Translations under genes and position numbers: made by a program
Part shown: positions 12,601-24,475 of the stretch, piece after piece
How positions within the stretch are numbered: the first letter of the stretch is position 1
Layout of the letters: each line of letters begins with the position of its first letter
Notes under the pieces: model-generated
What the model saw: the letters and a program-made list of their open reading frames with translations, nothing else
Told to the model about the DNA's origin: nothing
Database searches by the model: none
Assembly (NCBI GenBank): GCA_000328365.1
Contig: KB296765.1
Location: forward strand, 45,460-109,459
DNA length: 64,000 bases
Reading direction: 5' to 3'
DNA from: Capitella teleta
Lineage: Eukaryota; Annelida; Polychaeta; Capitellidae

Positions 12601-13299
12601 GTTTAATTATTTATTATATATATCATTTTATTCACAAACTCATGTTTGTACATTTTATATGAAAAACAAAAACAGTAAGTTTAACAGAACTGCAAACAGT
12701 ACTTAATTAGGTAATACATAAATAATAAAGTAGTGCATTAATTTCGGTATGACTCAATATGCAGTCTATTGAGCCACACCGAGCTTCAAGTAATTCTTTT
12801 AAAACAGTAACATTTGCAATATCGTGCTCTGAAATGGCGCTAAAATATTTTGCGAAAAGTACATTTTTCAAACAGTTTTTCGGCATGACTAAATTTTGCT
12901 GATCACATTGTAGGAATACTGATGTTTTTTTGTTTTTTTTTTTAATTTTTAGCCACAACAGAATTAGAAGTAAGAGATAAGTTTGCACACAATTGAATCA
13001 AAACATTATCACTTTTAAAACAATTATTCCAAAAAGAAGAAAATCTGTACATAAGCTGTCTATCTAAGTCTGGTTGGTGCATTAACAGGTAAACATATTT
13101 TGATCTCGTGCGTAGATTCAAATTAAGTAATCGCTTAATACATTTTTTTATAACAAACAATGAAATCATTTATATTACTTAGCGACCAAAGAGGAGAACC
13201 ATAAAAACGTGTGCAATAGGATTTGAATAGTGAACATAGAACATCAGGTGAACAGTGCTTGTAATGAGAGTACAAAACATTAGTTTTTATAATCATATC
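12600..13299 (-). mobile_element. LINE A, 3' half (RT C-terminal region and 3' UTR)
   Basis: Minus-strand translation gives the C-terminal part of a non-LTR retrotransposon polymerase: 'LFKSYCTRFYGSPLWSLS', then a domain ending near 'LLYYLCIT'. Several frame breaks are present, for example a stop after KKMY near 13135. Its 5' continuation lies at 18108-18690, beyond the inserted LTR element. When one copy of the 5-bp duplication ATATC is discounted, the reading frame continues across the insertion. The clade is related to 'LLDASRAFDRV'-type invertebrate LINEs. Confidence 0.8.
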
Positions 13300-13304
13300 T
13301 GTTG

Positions 13305-13880
13305 ATTTCAAGTACTTAGGATCATGGGTTGAATCCACAGAACAAGACGTTAAAATCAGAAAGGCACTCGCATGGCGGGCACTCAACAAGATGAAGACCA
13401 TTTGGAAATCTAAGATGTCACGTGATACTAAGGTCCGACTCTTCCAGGCGACTGTAGAATCAGTGTTGCTATACGGATGTGAGGCATGGACAATAACACC
13501 AACCTTAGAGAAGTCTCTAAATGGCTGCTACACCCGTATGCTACGGGCAGTCCATGACGTGAAGTGGTATAATGTGCCAAACAGCGAGCTGTACAAGAAC
13601 ATGAACAAGGTCGGAGACACAGTGGCCGCCCGGAGAATGAGGCTGGCAGGGCATTGCCTGCGTCATAAGGAATTGCCAGCAAGTGGACTAATCCTCTGGG
13701 CACCAAACCATGGCGAAAGAGCCAGAGGGCGAAGAAGACTGAACTACATCGATGTCTTGAAGAGGGATGCTGGAGTTGAAAGCGAGGGGGAATTGGCCAC
13801 ATGTATGATGGACCGAGACATCTGGCGGATCCATGTTCGAGCCCGAATGAGGCCGCCCTAGTAGTAGTAGTAGTAGTAGT
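13305..13880 (+). mobile_element. LINE B, 5'-truncated RT C-terminus inside an LTR
   Basis: The plus strand encodes the familiar end of an invertebrate non-LTR polymerase: 'IRKALAWRALNKMKTIW', then 'VESVLLYGCEAWT', 'MRLAGHCLRH', 'GRRRLNYIDVLKRD' and a final stop at 13859-13861. A (TAG)n tail follows directly. The element is inserted five bases into the 3' LTR of the gypsy fossil. TGTTG is present on both sides (13300-13304 and 13881-13885) as its target duplication. The open frame is intact over about 180 codons, so this is the youngest layer of the nest. Clade not assigned. Confidence 0.85.
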
Positions 13881-14060
13881 TGTTGTAGTATAATAGACGA
13901 AGATAATGTTCGAGCTTCCAATAATTTAATGAATCGTGGATTGAACTTATATATACACAGAGAGGTAATGAAATCGATGATACAAAAATAGGATTGAGAA
14001 ATATCCTTGAGTTGATTTATCATTGAGCTCATTTTGAATAACTAATCTTTAAATACAACA
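13881..14060 (-). repeat. 3' LTR of the gypsy-type fossil
   Basis: A 180-bp LTR, TGTTGTAG...TACAACA on the plus strand. Its first five bases also occur at 13300-13304, left of the inserted LINE. It differs from the other LTR (17928-18107) at one visible base. Confidence 0.93.
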
Positions 14061-17000
14061 TCTCCCTTACTTCAAATTGGATGAAACATATATACAAAAT
14101 AATAACATTAATATCTGATTGGTTTCCTGCTGATTCGTCCGCTTCTTGTAATGACATCACCAGGTTGTTTGTGCCCAGATCTTCATGCTGAGGGCTTTCG
14201 ATGTTATGCTCGATGTGTTCTCTAGTGTCATTGTTTATTGGCACAGCGGCAGGTCTTACATGCTTACTTGTTTGTTGAAAACAAGTGCCTGCATCATCTT
14301 GAACGATGTATGCTCTTGGACTGTCTGAAGGTCTCTCGATAACTGTTGCCGGTTTCCAGTTGGCGGTAGGCTCCTTCTTGAACCAGACTCTCTGCAACTC
14401 TTGCAGCTCATCTCTCTTTTGCATGTCTATTGTAGTGGTCCATTGAGGCTTGCTTTGACGAAAGCAAAGATTCCCGTGATCGTTCTTGTTGTATACTCAA
14501 ACGATGCTTCACTGGAATCAGATCTTTGTATTTTCTCTGATTGAGTAGCTCTGCGGGGCTGGCAACCCCTGACTTGAATGGAGTGGACCTGTAAATCAGC
14601 ATGGCAAGTGGAAGATCTGAGCCTGAAGCATGCGCTCGTGACATGATTCCTTTGACGACTTTTACCATCGCTTCGATAAACCCACTACTCTGTGGATATC
14701 TGGGGGAAGAATGTTTAGATGCAAACTCGTACTTGGCAGCAAATTCCTTGAACTCTAGACTTGCGAATTGAGGGCCTTGATCAGTGAACACCTCAGATGG
14801 GATGCCGTACTCGCTGAAGATAGTTTTCAGGACCGAGACTGTTTTGGATGCTGAAGTCGATGCCATAGCTCTGATTACGGGAAATTTCGAGAAGTAGTCC
14901 GCAACTAGAAGATGTTGAGTACCATTCCATTCAAAGAAATCAATGCCAAGCTTCTCCCAAGGCTTTGATGGAATGTCATGGGGTAGCATTGGTTCCTTCT
15001 GTACTGACGGGCGATCTGTTTGACATGTTGGGCACTCACGTACTGCTGCTCTGAGATCTTCTGTCATGTTCGGCCAAAACACAAACTGTCTTGCTCGAAG
15101 TAAAGTCTTTTCCTCACCTAGATGGCCAATATGCAGATCTGTGATGAACTTTTTTCGTTCAAAATCTGGAATGATAAGACGATCTCCCTTGTAGAGAAGA
15201 CCATCTTCGACGCTTAACTCATCCTTATAGTTCCAGTACTCATTGGTGTGTGAATTGGCGAGATGTCTATGAGTGGGCGAACCATGTAGGATGTACTGAG
15301 CCAGCTGATTCATAGTTGCGTTACTCGATGTCGCCTTTCTGACGCGATCAAGTCTGGTTTCAGTTGCATTGACGGTACTTGTAATGGCATGAACTGGTAT
15401 GGTGATATCTGGATCAATGTCATGAGGTTTTTCGGAGTCGATCGGCAACCTACTCAAGGCATCTGCAATGCAGTTGTTCTTCCCTTTCAGGTATTCAAGC
15501 CTGACGTCATATTCATGAATCTTTATTATCAGCCTTTGTTGTCGAACTGAGGAGAGATGAACCGGTCTGTGAAACATAGAAACGAGAGGCTTATGGTCTG
15601 TCATTATGGTGATCTTTCCTCCGTAAATGTAATTGTGCAGCCTGTGAAGAGCAAACACAATTGCTGTTAGTTCTCTCTCAAGCGTCGAGTAGTTTGTTTC
15701 AGCAGGAATCAGAGCTCTTCCAGCAAATACCACAGGCTTCCCATCCTGAATAAGAACAACACCCATACCTTTGGAACTGGCATCTGTTTGGATGATATGG
15801 TTGGCTTTGACGTCAAAATACGCGAGGACTGGAGCCTTTGAGATGACCTGTTTGATGTCATGAAAAGCTTTTTCGTGTTGAGACTCCCATGCAAAGATTG
15901 CATGTTTCTTCAGTATGTTGACAAACGGTCGTGTTAAACGAGTGATTTCATAGCTGTGGCGCTTCATGTAGTTCACCATTCCTAGATAGGATTCTAGCTC
16001 TTGCTTTGAGGTTGGTCTTGGCATCTGTTCGATGGCGGTTATTTTCTCTGGATCTATTTGGATTCCTTCTGGTGTTAGCATCTGTCCAAAGAACTTGCAT
16101 TGAACGGTGCGAAACTGTACCTTCTTTGGGTTAAACTTCAGGTTGTTCATTCTGGCAAGATGCAGCAGCATAAGTAGGTTGGTGTCATGTTCTTGAGTCG
16201 TTGAGCCAGTGATGAGACAGTCATCTGCAATTCCTGTCACTCCTCTTGCATGTTTCAATACTGAATCGAGACGCTCTTGGAAAATATCGGATGACACCTT
16301 CAAACCAAATGGCAATCTGAGAAAACGGTATTTACCCCAAGGTGTGTTAAATGTCGTGATAAAACTGCTCTGCTTGTTGAGTTTCACTTGCCAGTATCCT
16401 GACTTTGCATCCATGAGCGTGAAGTGCTTTGACCCATGCAATTCTGCACTGATTTCTTCAATTGATTTCATGTGGTACTGATTTCTCTCAATGCATTTGT
16501 TTACATCACTCGGATCAAGGCATAAACGAAGTGATCCATCCGGTTTATCTACACTGACCAGTGAGTTCACCCAATCTGTGTGTGTCTTGACTGGCGCGAT
16601 GATTCCTTCTCTTACAAGTCGTTCGATTTCAGCCTTGTATGCAGTTTTTCGCTTCTCTGGAACACTCCGTGGTGCATGCTGTACAGGTTCTGAGAGAGGC
16701 TTTAACTTTATATTGTACTCGCCTCCTGGAAGTTCTCCCATTCCACTGAAAACATCGTTAAATTCCTTTAGGATATAGTCGTGTGTAATTGGTAGCTGAT
16801 GTTGAATGCCATCAATGATGACATGATCTTGTGCTGTGTTGAAGACTCGGCTTCTTGGCGCTGATCTTCTCTGTTGCTTGCATCTTAGTGGTGATGGTGT
16901 ATACCTCTTGAACTATAGGTTTTGACAGTAGTATTGGCTGTTTTACTGGAGGAAAGCTGATGTAACCCATTTCTTCTGATGCTTGCCTGCCAATGATGGG

Positions 17001-17927
17001 GTTCTTTCTCACATCACAAATTTGAAATCTGTATTGCAGAATTCGCTTTCCTATGTGGAGCATTAACAGCTTCGAACCAAGATTTCTCACCGGTTGGTCT
17101 CCATAAGCTTTTATGATCACAGATGGTCGATCCATGGGTGCAGCACCAAATATTTTCTTGTACACGTAGAGTGGAAATGTGTTGCATCCTGCCCCTGAAT
17201 CGACTTCAGCTTCTATGAGGTGTATGTCGGATTTCTGTGGATCACTGAACCAGAGGGGGCGCAAATGAGGATCTTTAGGATCTGGAAATGTATTCAAAGA
17301 ATCAAAGTCTACAGAGGTGGCATCATCTTCGTCGCTCTGATCGTGATCGTTAGAGTCCATGATTCGATGAACTCTGGTCTTGACATTTCCTGCTCTGTTC
17401 TTCATTCTGCATACCTTGCCCCAATGTCCCATCTTTCCACACTTGTTGCATTTGGAGTCCTTGGCTGGGCATTCTTGTCGTCTACATCGCTTTCTTCCAC
17501 CACACCAGCCACATGATAAAGATTTAGCTGTGAATTTGAAAAATCATTAGAATTTTCATGATGAATCTTGTTCACACAAGAGTTCGTTGATGGGCTTCCT
17601 CTCGATAATGCATTGCTTGGTAGCAATTGATTTGCCATATCCGACAAATCTTCATCCATTAAATTGCGTGCCTCGATGTTTGAAGCAATTTCCATTACTC
17701 TCTTGCTGCTTAGTTGATCTGCTTTCTCTTTCAGGCATTCTCTGTAGATTTCACGACTTGTTAAACCATTCATGAGCAAATTCCTCATGATTCCTCATAG
17801 ACAAATTCCTCATAGACATCTCGACAATTCACACACCAATGAGTACTGGAACAATAAGGATGAGTTAAGCGTCGAAGATGGTGTTCTCTACAAGGGAGAT
17901 CGTCTTAACATCCCACTTCTGACACCA

Positions 17928-18107
17928 TGTTGTAGTATAATAGACGAAGATAATGTTCGAGCTTCCAATAATTTAATGAGTCGTGGATTGAACTTATATA
18001 TACACAGAGAGGTAATGAAATCGATGATACAAAAATAGGATTGAGAAATATCCTTGAGTTGATTTATCATTGAGCTCATTTTGAATAACTAATCTTTAAA
18101 TACAACA
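17928..18107 (-). repeat. 5' LTR of the gypsy-type fossil
   Basis: A 180-bp LTR. On the minus strand it is followed by the tRNA-Leu-type primer-binding site. It abuts the ATATC target duplication at 18108-18112. Confidence 0.93.
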
Positions 18108-18690
18108 ATATCCTTAGATAATTTAGACAGATTTTTAGCATGTGTATCTTTTCCAATTAAAGTTCCTCAATGTAAAGCATTAGTGACATATTTTATGGGT
18201 TGGCCATGGAGATAAAATGGTTGACAACAATGAGTTCTTGAAGAGTTATTAAACAGGACAACGTGACTTTTGGTGCTATTGAATTTGACAGAATATTCAA
18301 GTGAAAACTGCTCACAAATTTCTATTAAGTGGGACATGGCTGAATGAGTCGGTGCTATAAGAGAAAGATCATCAGCATAAGTTAAAGCTCCACAATAAAC
18401 ATGACCTACATAACATCCAATTTTTGATTTTTTTCAAACGCATTAAAAGTTCATCCATATAAACACAAAATAAAATTGGAGACAGCACTCCACCCTGCTT
18501 AATTCCATTGCGGCAACTAAACGGAGCCGATACGGTATTTTGCCACCGAACAAGAAGAGTCTGACGTATATACATGTCAACAAGGAACTTAATTAGAGCT
18601 GGGCACATGCCCCTAAACAACAGTAAATTAAACAACTTGATAAAGTGCACCCTATCAAACGCACGAGAAGCATCGAGCAAAGTAGTATAT
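18108..18690 (-). mobile_element. LINE A, 5' part (RT catalytic core), truncated
   Basis: Minus-strand translation starts 'LLDASRAFDRVHFIKLF' (RT block with the catalytic Asp) and goes on to 'NGIKQGGVLSPILFCVYMDEL'. It then degrades through frame breaks toward 18112. The 5' truncation is at about 18690. It is the same element as 12600-13299, split by the LTR insertion. Confidence 0.85.
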
Positions 18691-18699
18691 ACAGGCCTA

Positions 18700-20790
18700 T
18701 GACGACTGTTATATTATTAATGGCTCGAGCCTTCTACGAAATACGTTTCGTCAAAACTTTCGTTATCAATCAGTTGCTTTCTGAATTCCCCTTTTTTTTC
18801 CCGCCGGTTTTTATATTTCTTTATTTTTATATTTTTATATTTTTATTTTATTAGCCCGGAGGCTCCCGGAGTACATAATCATTTATTACACATTTATGTA
18901 TTTAGAATCATCTTATTTTTTCGGTGGATGTTAGGCCAAATACGTGCAAATCACATTAAAGGTAATTAATTAAATGCTGGTATTGGCGTCTTAAGTAGTC
19001 TGAGCCTGTGATACCGGTAGATTTGATCCTTGCTACTGCGTAGGGAATAGTGACAAGTGAAGGAAAAACGAAACAATAAACACACTGAGCTATTGATCAG
19101 TAATTGTTACTCAAATTACAGTAAATAATGATAGTTTAACCTGTGAATGACAGATTGGCGAACGTTTACCACTGAGAATTAAGCCCACGGAGGGGGTGGG
19201 GGACATTCTTTCCCTTAGCGCAGATGATCTGCCTCTTCACAAAGAGAAGAGCTAGCATCATCGTCTTCGTCCACGGTTCTTTTGGCAGCGAGCTAATTTG
19301 CTGCTTTCACCTTATTATCAATAGAAATTATCTTTATTTTTATATACATACATATGTACATACATATTTTTTATAACCTATGTTTTCAAATCGTACAATT
19401 ATATGTCGCTTTTCCGCTCACTCGGAAGTTGCGATCACAATTGCTGCTTGGATGAAAAGCCAGCATATATATTATTGACAGTTTTCTTTGTCAAATTCTA
19501 TCAATCATGAGGATATCTCTCGAAATAAATGTGGCTGATGAAGTTTTGACTGAGCCAACAGCTTTTCGTTGGATCGGTTGAATTTCGGCGCCGCTGGCTC
19601 ACATGTTATTCGGCTGGCTTGTCGGCTTTTCCCGGCTGGCTTTGGGGTCTGGACTGAAATGTGTCTTGTATTGCACCCAGTTATGGGCGAGTGATCGAAT
19701 CACCACGCACGTGTAATCATTGAACGTACATCTTGTGTGAAATGCGCCCAATTCTAAATGAAAGATGGCACACCGATCTGCCACCTGGCGGATCAATCGG
19801 AAATCAGTGAGTAAACTGCTGAGACCAGCAGATGTGCTCCAATCGGATTCATTTAATCGATTTGTGGCCATCACCTGTCCCCACGACGCATGCGCAGGAA
19901 CCCCTCTTGCTCCCCATCCACCCAGGGGTCAAAGTGCACGACCTCATGGGGGCACAGGTCAATCACATTACTGATCACGCGTTATTCTTAAAGAGCGACC
20001 ATAATGCCCGAGACAACGCCAAATTTACGAAATACACACCTTAATTAATCATTCCAGCGCAAAATAATGATTACCTGATATCATTTACATGGTATAAATG
20101 AGTCACGAACAGCGCATATTCAGTGGTTCTGATTCTCCCGCCTATTCGGTTTGGTTCACATATTTGCCGCTAGTGCATGGCGCTGTGAATGACGTCATAA
20201 CATCCCGGGAATTCCGCGAGGCGACCCGCCAAAAAAGGTTACTATGGTAACTGTTCAACACAAACGATTCGGCTTCGTCGCCTCGAGTCGGAAAACGATG
20301 ATAAATCAGTAATATCTTAATAACTTATCACAGGATCGACGTTTGAATCGACTGATTCTCACTCAATAAAAAATGTACTGGTAGTCGTACCTTTGAAACA
20401 ACAATCTTCAGGGCAAATTTACATGGTCATATTACTCCAGAGAGCGAAGGCTTAAAATTCCACAGGATACTGAGAGGCAATCATCATTAATGTATTGTGA
20501 AAATTTCAAAACGATGTTGCTGATAATTACAGAGTTATTCGATTGTTTTTTAACATTATCAGAAATGTTTTCGTTTTTTTAAGCGATTGCTAGCTGTCTT
20601 GATGCCGAGTCCAGGGAGTGCCCGGCCGTGGACAATTAATAAAATTCGCTCGCTGGGCGAAAGACCGGCGTTCACGCGACATGTCCACTCTCATTATTCT
20701 TCCTCTATGGTTTAACTTAGTACACACGGAAATTCGTGTCCATGCAAACCGGAATGTGGTGTTGGCTCAACCAAAGAGCTTTCTTTTGCA
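18700..20790. other. No gene seen
   Basis: Intergenic, partly AT-rich sequence. At 20190-20260 a CRE (TGACGTCA) is followed by a near-palindromic GTTACTATGGTAAC, which resembles an RFX X-box. There is no adjacent recognised gene. A diverged dispersed repeat (about 20695-20772) is the reverse complement of part of 10665-10750. Confidence 0.4.
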
Positions 20791-20804
20791 CCTAAGTATA
20801 TGAT

Positions 20805-21590
20805 TTCAATTTATTGTTTAATACCGATGAAAGTAAATATATTGTTTTTAATGGGAAAAGAAATCACCCTTCTGTAAATATTACTTGGGACGGTAGTTCA
20901 TCCGATTTACATCTTGGAAATTTGTTTGGGCCACGTGCCAATGATCACTTAATCACAACTGCTATCAAAAAATTTAATTGTCGCTTTAATGTTTTGTTTC
21001 GTACTTTTCACTTTGCTAATCTTGATGTTAAATAACACTTGTTTAAACCGCACTGCATGTCCTTATACGGCTCGCCACTGTGGGATTATTCAAGCACTTC
21101 TTAATTGTGATCGTTTTTATATTGCCTGGAGGAAATCACTCCGTCTTTTATTTAAACTAAAGTCACGCACACATTGTCACCTCTTACCACTTATTGTAAA
21201 ATATCACCCTGTTGATGTTCAGTTGCACAGGCGCTTTTTAAAGTTTTATTTTAAAGCCTTATTTAGTTTTAGCACTTGCACTCGCACTTGCGCAAAACTT
21301 GCACTTCGCAGAAGCGAATCAAACGTTTCACGGAGTTTGCACTTTATCAGCACAAAATACGGCATTAATACTCACATGTTACATGTCACTACACTCCCAG
21401 CACTGCTCTCTTGAGTTCGTCATGAGCCCAGTGCTGGTCACCTCACTTATGCCTCAGCACTACACGATTTTATATTATTAAGAGACACCCATAATTCGCT
21501 AACTGAGCACCAGCACTTCTCCGATATTTTGGATTATATATGCACCATGTGATTACATGTAAGAGTGTCTATGATTTTTGTTGATTTTTG
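20805..21590 (+). mobile_element. LINE 3' fragment (RT C-terminal region)
   Basis: The plus strand reads 'FNTDESKYIVFNGKRNHPS', 'LHLGNLFGPRANDHLI', then (shifted) 'IAWRKSLRLLFKLKSRTHC' and 'HLLPLIVKYHPVDVQL'. This is the conserved post-catalytic region of the LLDASRAFDRV-type LINEs. There is at least one frame break (near 21035). It is 5'-truncated and followed by a long GATTTT repeat. Confidence 0.8.
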
Positions 21591-21600
21591 TTCTGTTTGT

Positions 21601-21810
21601 TTGATTTTGATTTTGATTTTGATTTTGTTTTTGTTTTTGTTTTTGATTTTGATTTTGATTTTGATTTTGATTTTGATTTTTTGATTTTGATTTTGATTTT
21701 GATTTTGATTTTTTGATTTTTTGATTTTGATTTTGATTTTAATTTTGATTTTGATTTTGATTTTTGATTTTGATTTTGATTTTTTGATTTTGATTTTGAT
21801 TTTGTTTGTT
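21601..21810. repeat. (GATTTT)n microsatellite
   Basis: About 210 bp of a hexanucleotide array with GTTTTT and ATTTTT variants, directly downstream of the LINE 3' fragment. It may have grown from the LINE tail. Confidence 0.9.
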
Positions 21811-22394
21811 TTTTTTTTGTATTATTTTTATTTATTTATTTTTTTTTTCTGTTCATTTTATACCATTTGTGTGTATGAACAAAGATATGTATTAAATCAT
21901 TCTTCCTCTCTACTTGCAGTCTTGTGCAGGGAGGCAACCTAGATGTCCCCAACCATAGAAATATAAAGGAGTAACTAGAATGCTTATAGGGGTCACGTGA
22001 AAACTCGACATGCTGGTGCTTTACACCTGTAATAGTCCCCTTCAATTCCGAGCTACTGCGAATGGGCGATTGCAGTCACTCCAGTACTTTTATTGACACA
22101 ACCATCGGGAATAGCATCGGACGCATATCACCAACCAGACACAACAATCAGAGCGTCACAGAGAATCTCAGTGCTACATGTGTACACCTGCATACAGACT
22201 CATGGGGAGAGCTTCAAGATCGAGATATGTCAGAAGTGCTCTGAACCTACAACCGTGTACTGCCACACAGAAAGTCGGAGAACATTCCACGATTGCACGA
22301 GAGGAATTGGTCGCGAATGCAATCGGCGCATAAGGCGTGCATATTGGGTAGATTTCGTGAATGTTTGCTTCGTGTTTCAAGTGCTCTTGACAAA
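21811..22394. other. No gene assigned
   Basis: Two overlapping plus-strand frames (22093-22398, and one that runs on into the minisatellite from ATG 22317) include cysteine-containing stretches. They show no recognised domain and no convincing splice structure. Confidence 0.35.
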
Positions 22395-23606
22395 CTGAAT
22401 TCATTCACACTCAGAGGCGTTATTCGCATGACTCAGCACTCCTCATCAAGTGAACTGAATTCATTCACACTCAGAGGCGTTATTCACATGACTCAGCACT
22501 CCTCATCAAGTGAACTGAATTCATTCACATTCAGAGGCGTTATTCGCATGACTCAGCACTCCTCATCAAGTGAACTGAATTCATTCACACTCAGAGGCGT
22601 TATTCGCATGACTCAGCACTCCTCATCAAGTGAACTGAATTCATTCACACTCAGAGGCGTTATTCACATGACTCAGCACTCCTCATCAAGTGAACTGAAT
22701 TCATTCACACTCAGAGGCGTTATTCACATGACTCAGCACTCCTCATCAAGTGAACTGAATTCATCCACACTCAGAGGCGTTATTCGCATGACTCAGCACT
22801 CCTCATCAAGTGAACTGAATTCATTCACACTCAGAGGCGTTATTCGCATGACTCAGCACTCCTCACCAAGTGAACTGAATTCATTCACACTCAGAGGCGT
22901 TATTCGCATGACTCAGCACTCCTCATCAAGTGAAGCGAATTCATTCACACTCAGAGGCGTTATTCACATGACTCAGCACTCCTCATCAAGTGAACTGAAT
23001 TCATTCACACTCAGAGGCGTTATTCGCATGACTCAGCACTCCTCATCAAGTGAACTGAATTCATTCACACTCAGAGGCGTTATTCACATGACTCAGCACT
23101 CCTCATCAAGTGAACTGAATTCATTCACATTCAGAGGCGTTATTCGCATGACTCAGCACTCCTCATCAAGTGAACTGAATTCATTCACACTCAGAGGCGT
23201 TATTCGCATGACTCAGCACTCCTCATCAAGTGAAGCGAATTCATTCACACTCAGAGGCGTTATTCACATGACTCAGCACTCCTCATCAAGTGAACTGAAT
23301 TCATTCACACTCAGAGGCGTTATTCACATGACTCAGCACTCCTCATCAAGTGATCGAAGCGAATTCATTCACACTCAGAGGCGTTATTCACATGACTCAG
23401 CACTCCTCATCAAGTGATCGAAGCGAATTCATTCACACTCAGAGGCGTTATTCACATGACTCAGCACTCCTCATCAAGTGAAGCGAATTCATTCACACTC
23501 AGAGGCGTTATTCACATGACTCAGCACTCCTCATCAAGTGAACTGAATTCATTCACACTCAGAGGCGTTATTCGCATGACTCAGCACTCCTCATCAAGTG
23601 AAGCGA
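22395..23606. repeat. 60-bp minisatellite, about 20 units, each with an AP-1 consensus
   Basis: Near-perfect tandem array. Sixteen consecutive 60-bp units start at 22395; two 64-bp units and two further 60-bp units follow. Only a few positions vary (GCATG/ACATG, CACAC/CACAT, CTGAATTC/GCGAATTC). Every unit holds TGACTCA, the AP-1/TRE consensus, and an EcoRI-like GAATTC. Because 60 is divisible by three and one frame lacks stops, the array yields a long plus-strand open frame with the unit LNSFTLRGVIRMTQHSSSSE. I treat this as a by-product of the repeat, not as a gene. The low divergence indicates recent expansion or homogenisation. Confidence 0.95.
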
Positions 23607-23609
23607 ATT

Positions 23610-24475
23610 CGAAACGAAAGCAAAATCTGCTCACTTGCACGTTGGTCATCGTTTCTCGTGAGGACACCCCGAGTGACGTCACAGTCGGCTGTAAATGCGG
23701 CCAATATCCGCAACTGCATTGATTCGCGTTGCACCGAATGAACCCAATGGTCAGTTTCTTCTATTCTTTACACCATTAAATCTTCGTAAAGATAGAGAAG
23801 AAAAGAGCGTTAAACTCCGGTGACATCAGCTTTGCATGACGACCATCCTCAGGAATTTTGAACCACGGGTTCCGCGTGCAATTCGAGGATCAGAGGAGCG
23901 AGAAATTCTTGTTTATAGCAGAAAGATATGCAATAATCGCGCCGCCCACTCAATAAATGACCGCAAATAAACGAACTGCCCCCAATAAAAGGACGGCAAT
24001 AAGCGAATCGTTCTCTATTAATTCCGCTGCTTCGTTTGCCGAATACAGTTTGAATTCAGGTCATGCCGCATGCGCGCAGGTGAGAAGATTGTTTTCTACC
24101 AGTCCGTAAGACTCCATTCATATATACGTGAACTTCTGGCGTCACTGGAGTTCCCCCGAGTAACATTGCGTGCAAGAGATATCTCACAAAGTTCCTGATC
24201 TAAACTTAATTGTTTTGTGATTTATATTGCAAATTACATGTAGAAGTTTATATTTTGTTGTTTAATCAGCTTCCGTACATGGGCGATTAGATTAAATGAG
24301 TCCTTTGAATGTTCACGAAACAAATTAAGCGAAGCGATTTTGCTTCTAATTTGAAGTCGGATAATGCGTATTCAGTGAAAATCTAGGATTTTAATCCCAA
24401 AGATCCAATTCGATACATATTGTGACCATGGGTCAATGTAGGCCTACCATGCCCTCGTGTGAGGACGTCGACGTG
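23610..24475. other. No gene seen
   Basis: Intergenic DNA with no splice-supported frames and no recognised repeat. Confidence 0.4.

Larger units (their letters stand above)
13300..18107 (-). mobile_element. Gypsy/Metaviridae-type LTR retrotransposon fossil
   Basis: An LTR element on the minus strand, inserted in LINE A. Its target duplication is ATATC (13295-13299 and 18108-18112). The 180-bp LTRs start TG and end CA and differ at one visible position, so the insertion looks young. A primer-binding site matching the 3' end of tRNA-Leu (TGGTGTCAGAAGTGGG) adjoins the 5' LTR, and a purine-rich tract adjoins the 3' LTR. Parts from right to left: a short gag remnant with a zinc knuckle and an aspartic protease (about 16.8-17.8 kb), then reverse transcriptase, RNase H and integrase (about 14.4-16.7 kb). 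The pol half looks well kept. The gag side is reduced and rearranged, so I judge it broken, with perhaps two or three breaks besides the LINE inserted into its 3' LTR. No envelope gene was seen. Confidence 0.92.

Noticed and set aside
13428-13802. Antisense frame over LINE B
   Set aside because: Shadow of the LINE polymerase coding strand.
22317-23417. Long plus-strand open frame through the 60-bp minisatellite
   Set aside because: The frame is open only because the unit is a multiple of three without a stop; there is no splice structure, domain or flanking conservation to support a gene.
22395-23606. Regular repeat array as a CRISPR
   Set aside because: Units are contiguous with no variable spacers, and the sequence is animal nuclear DNA.
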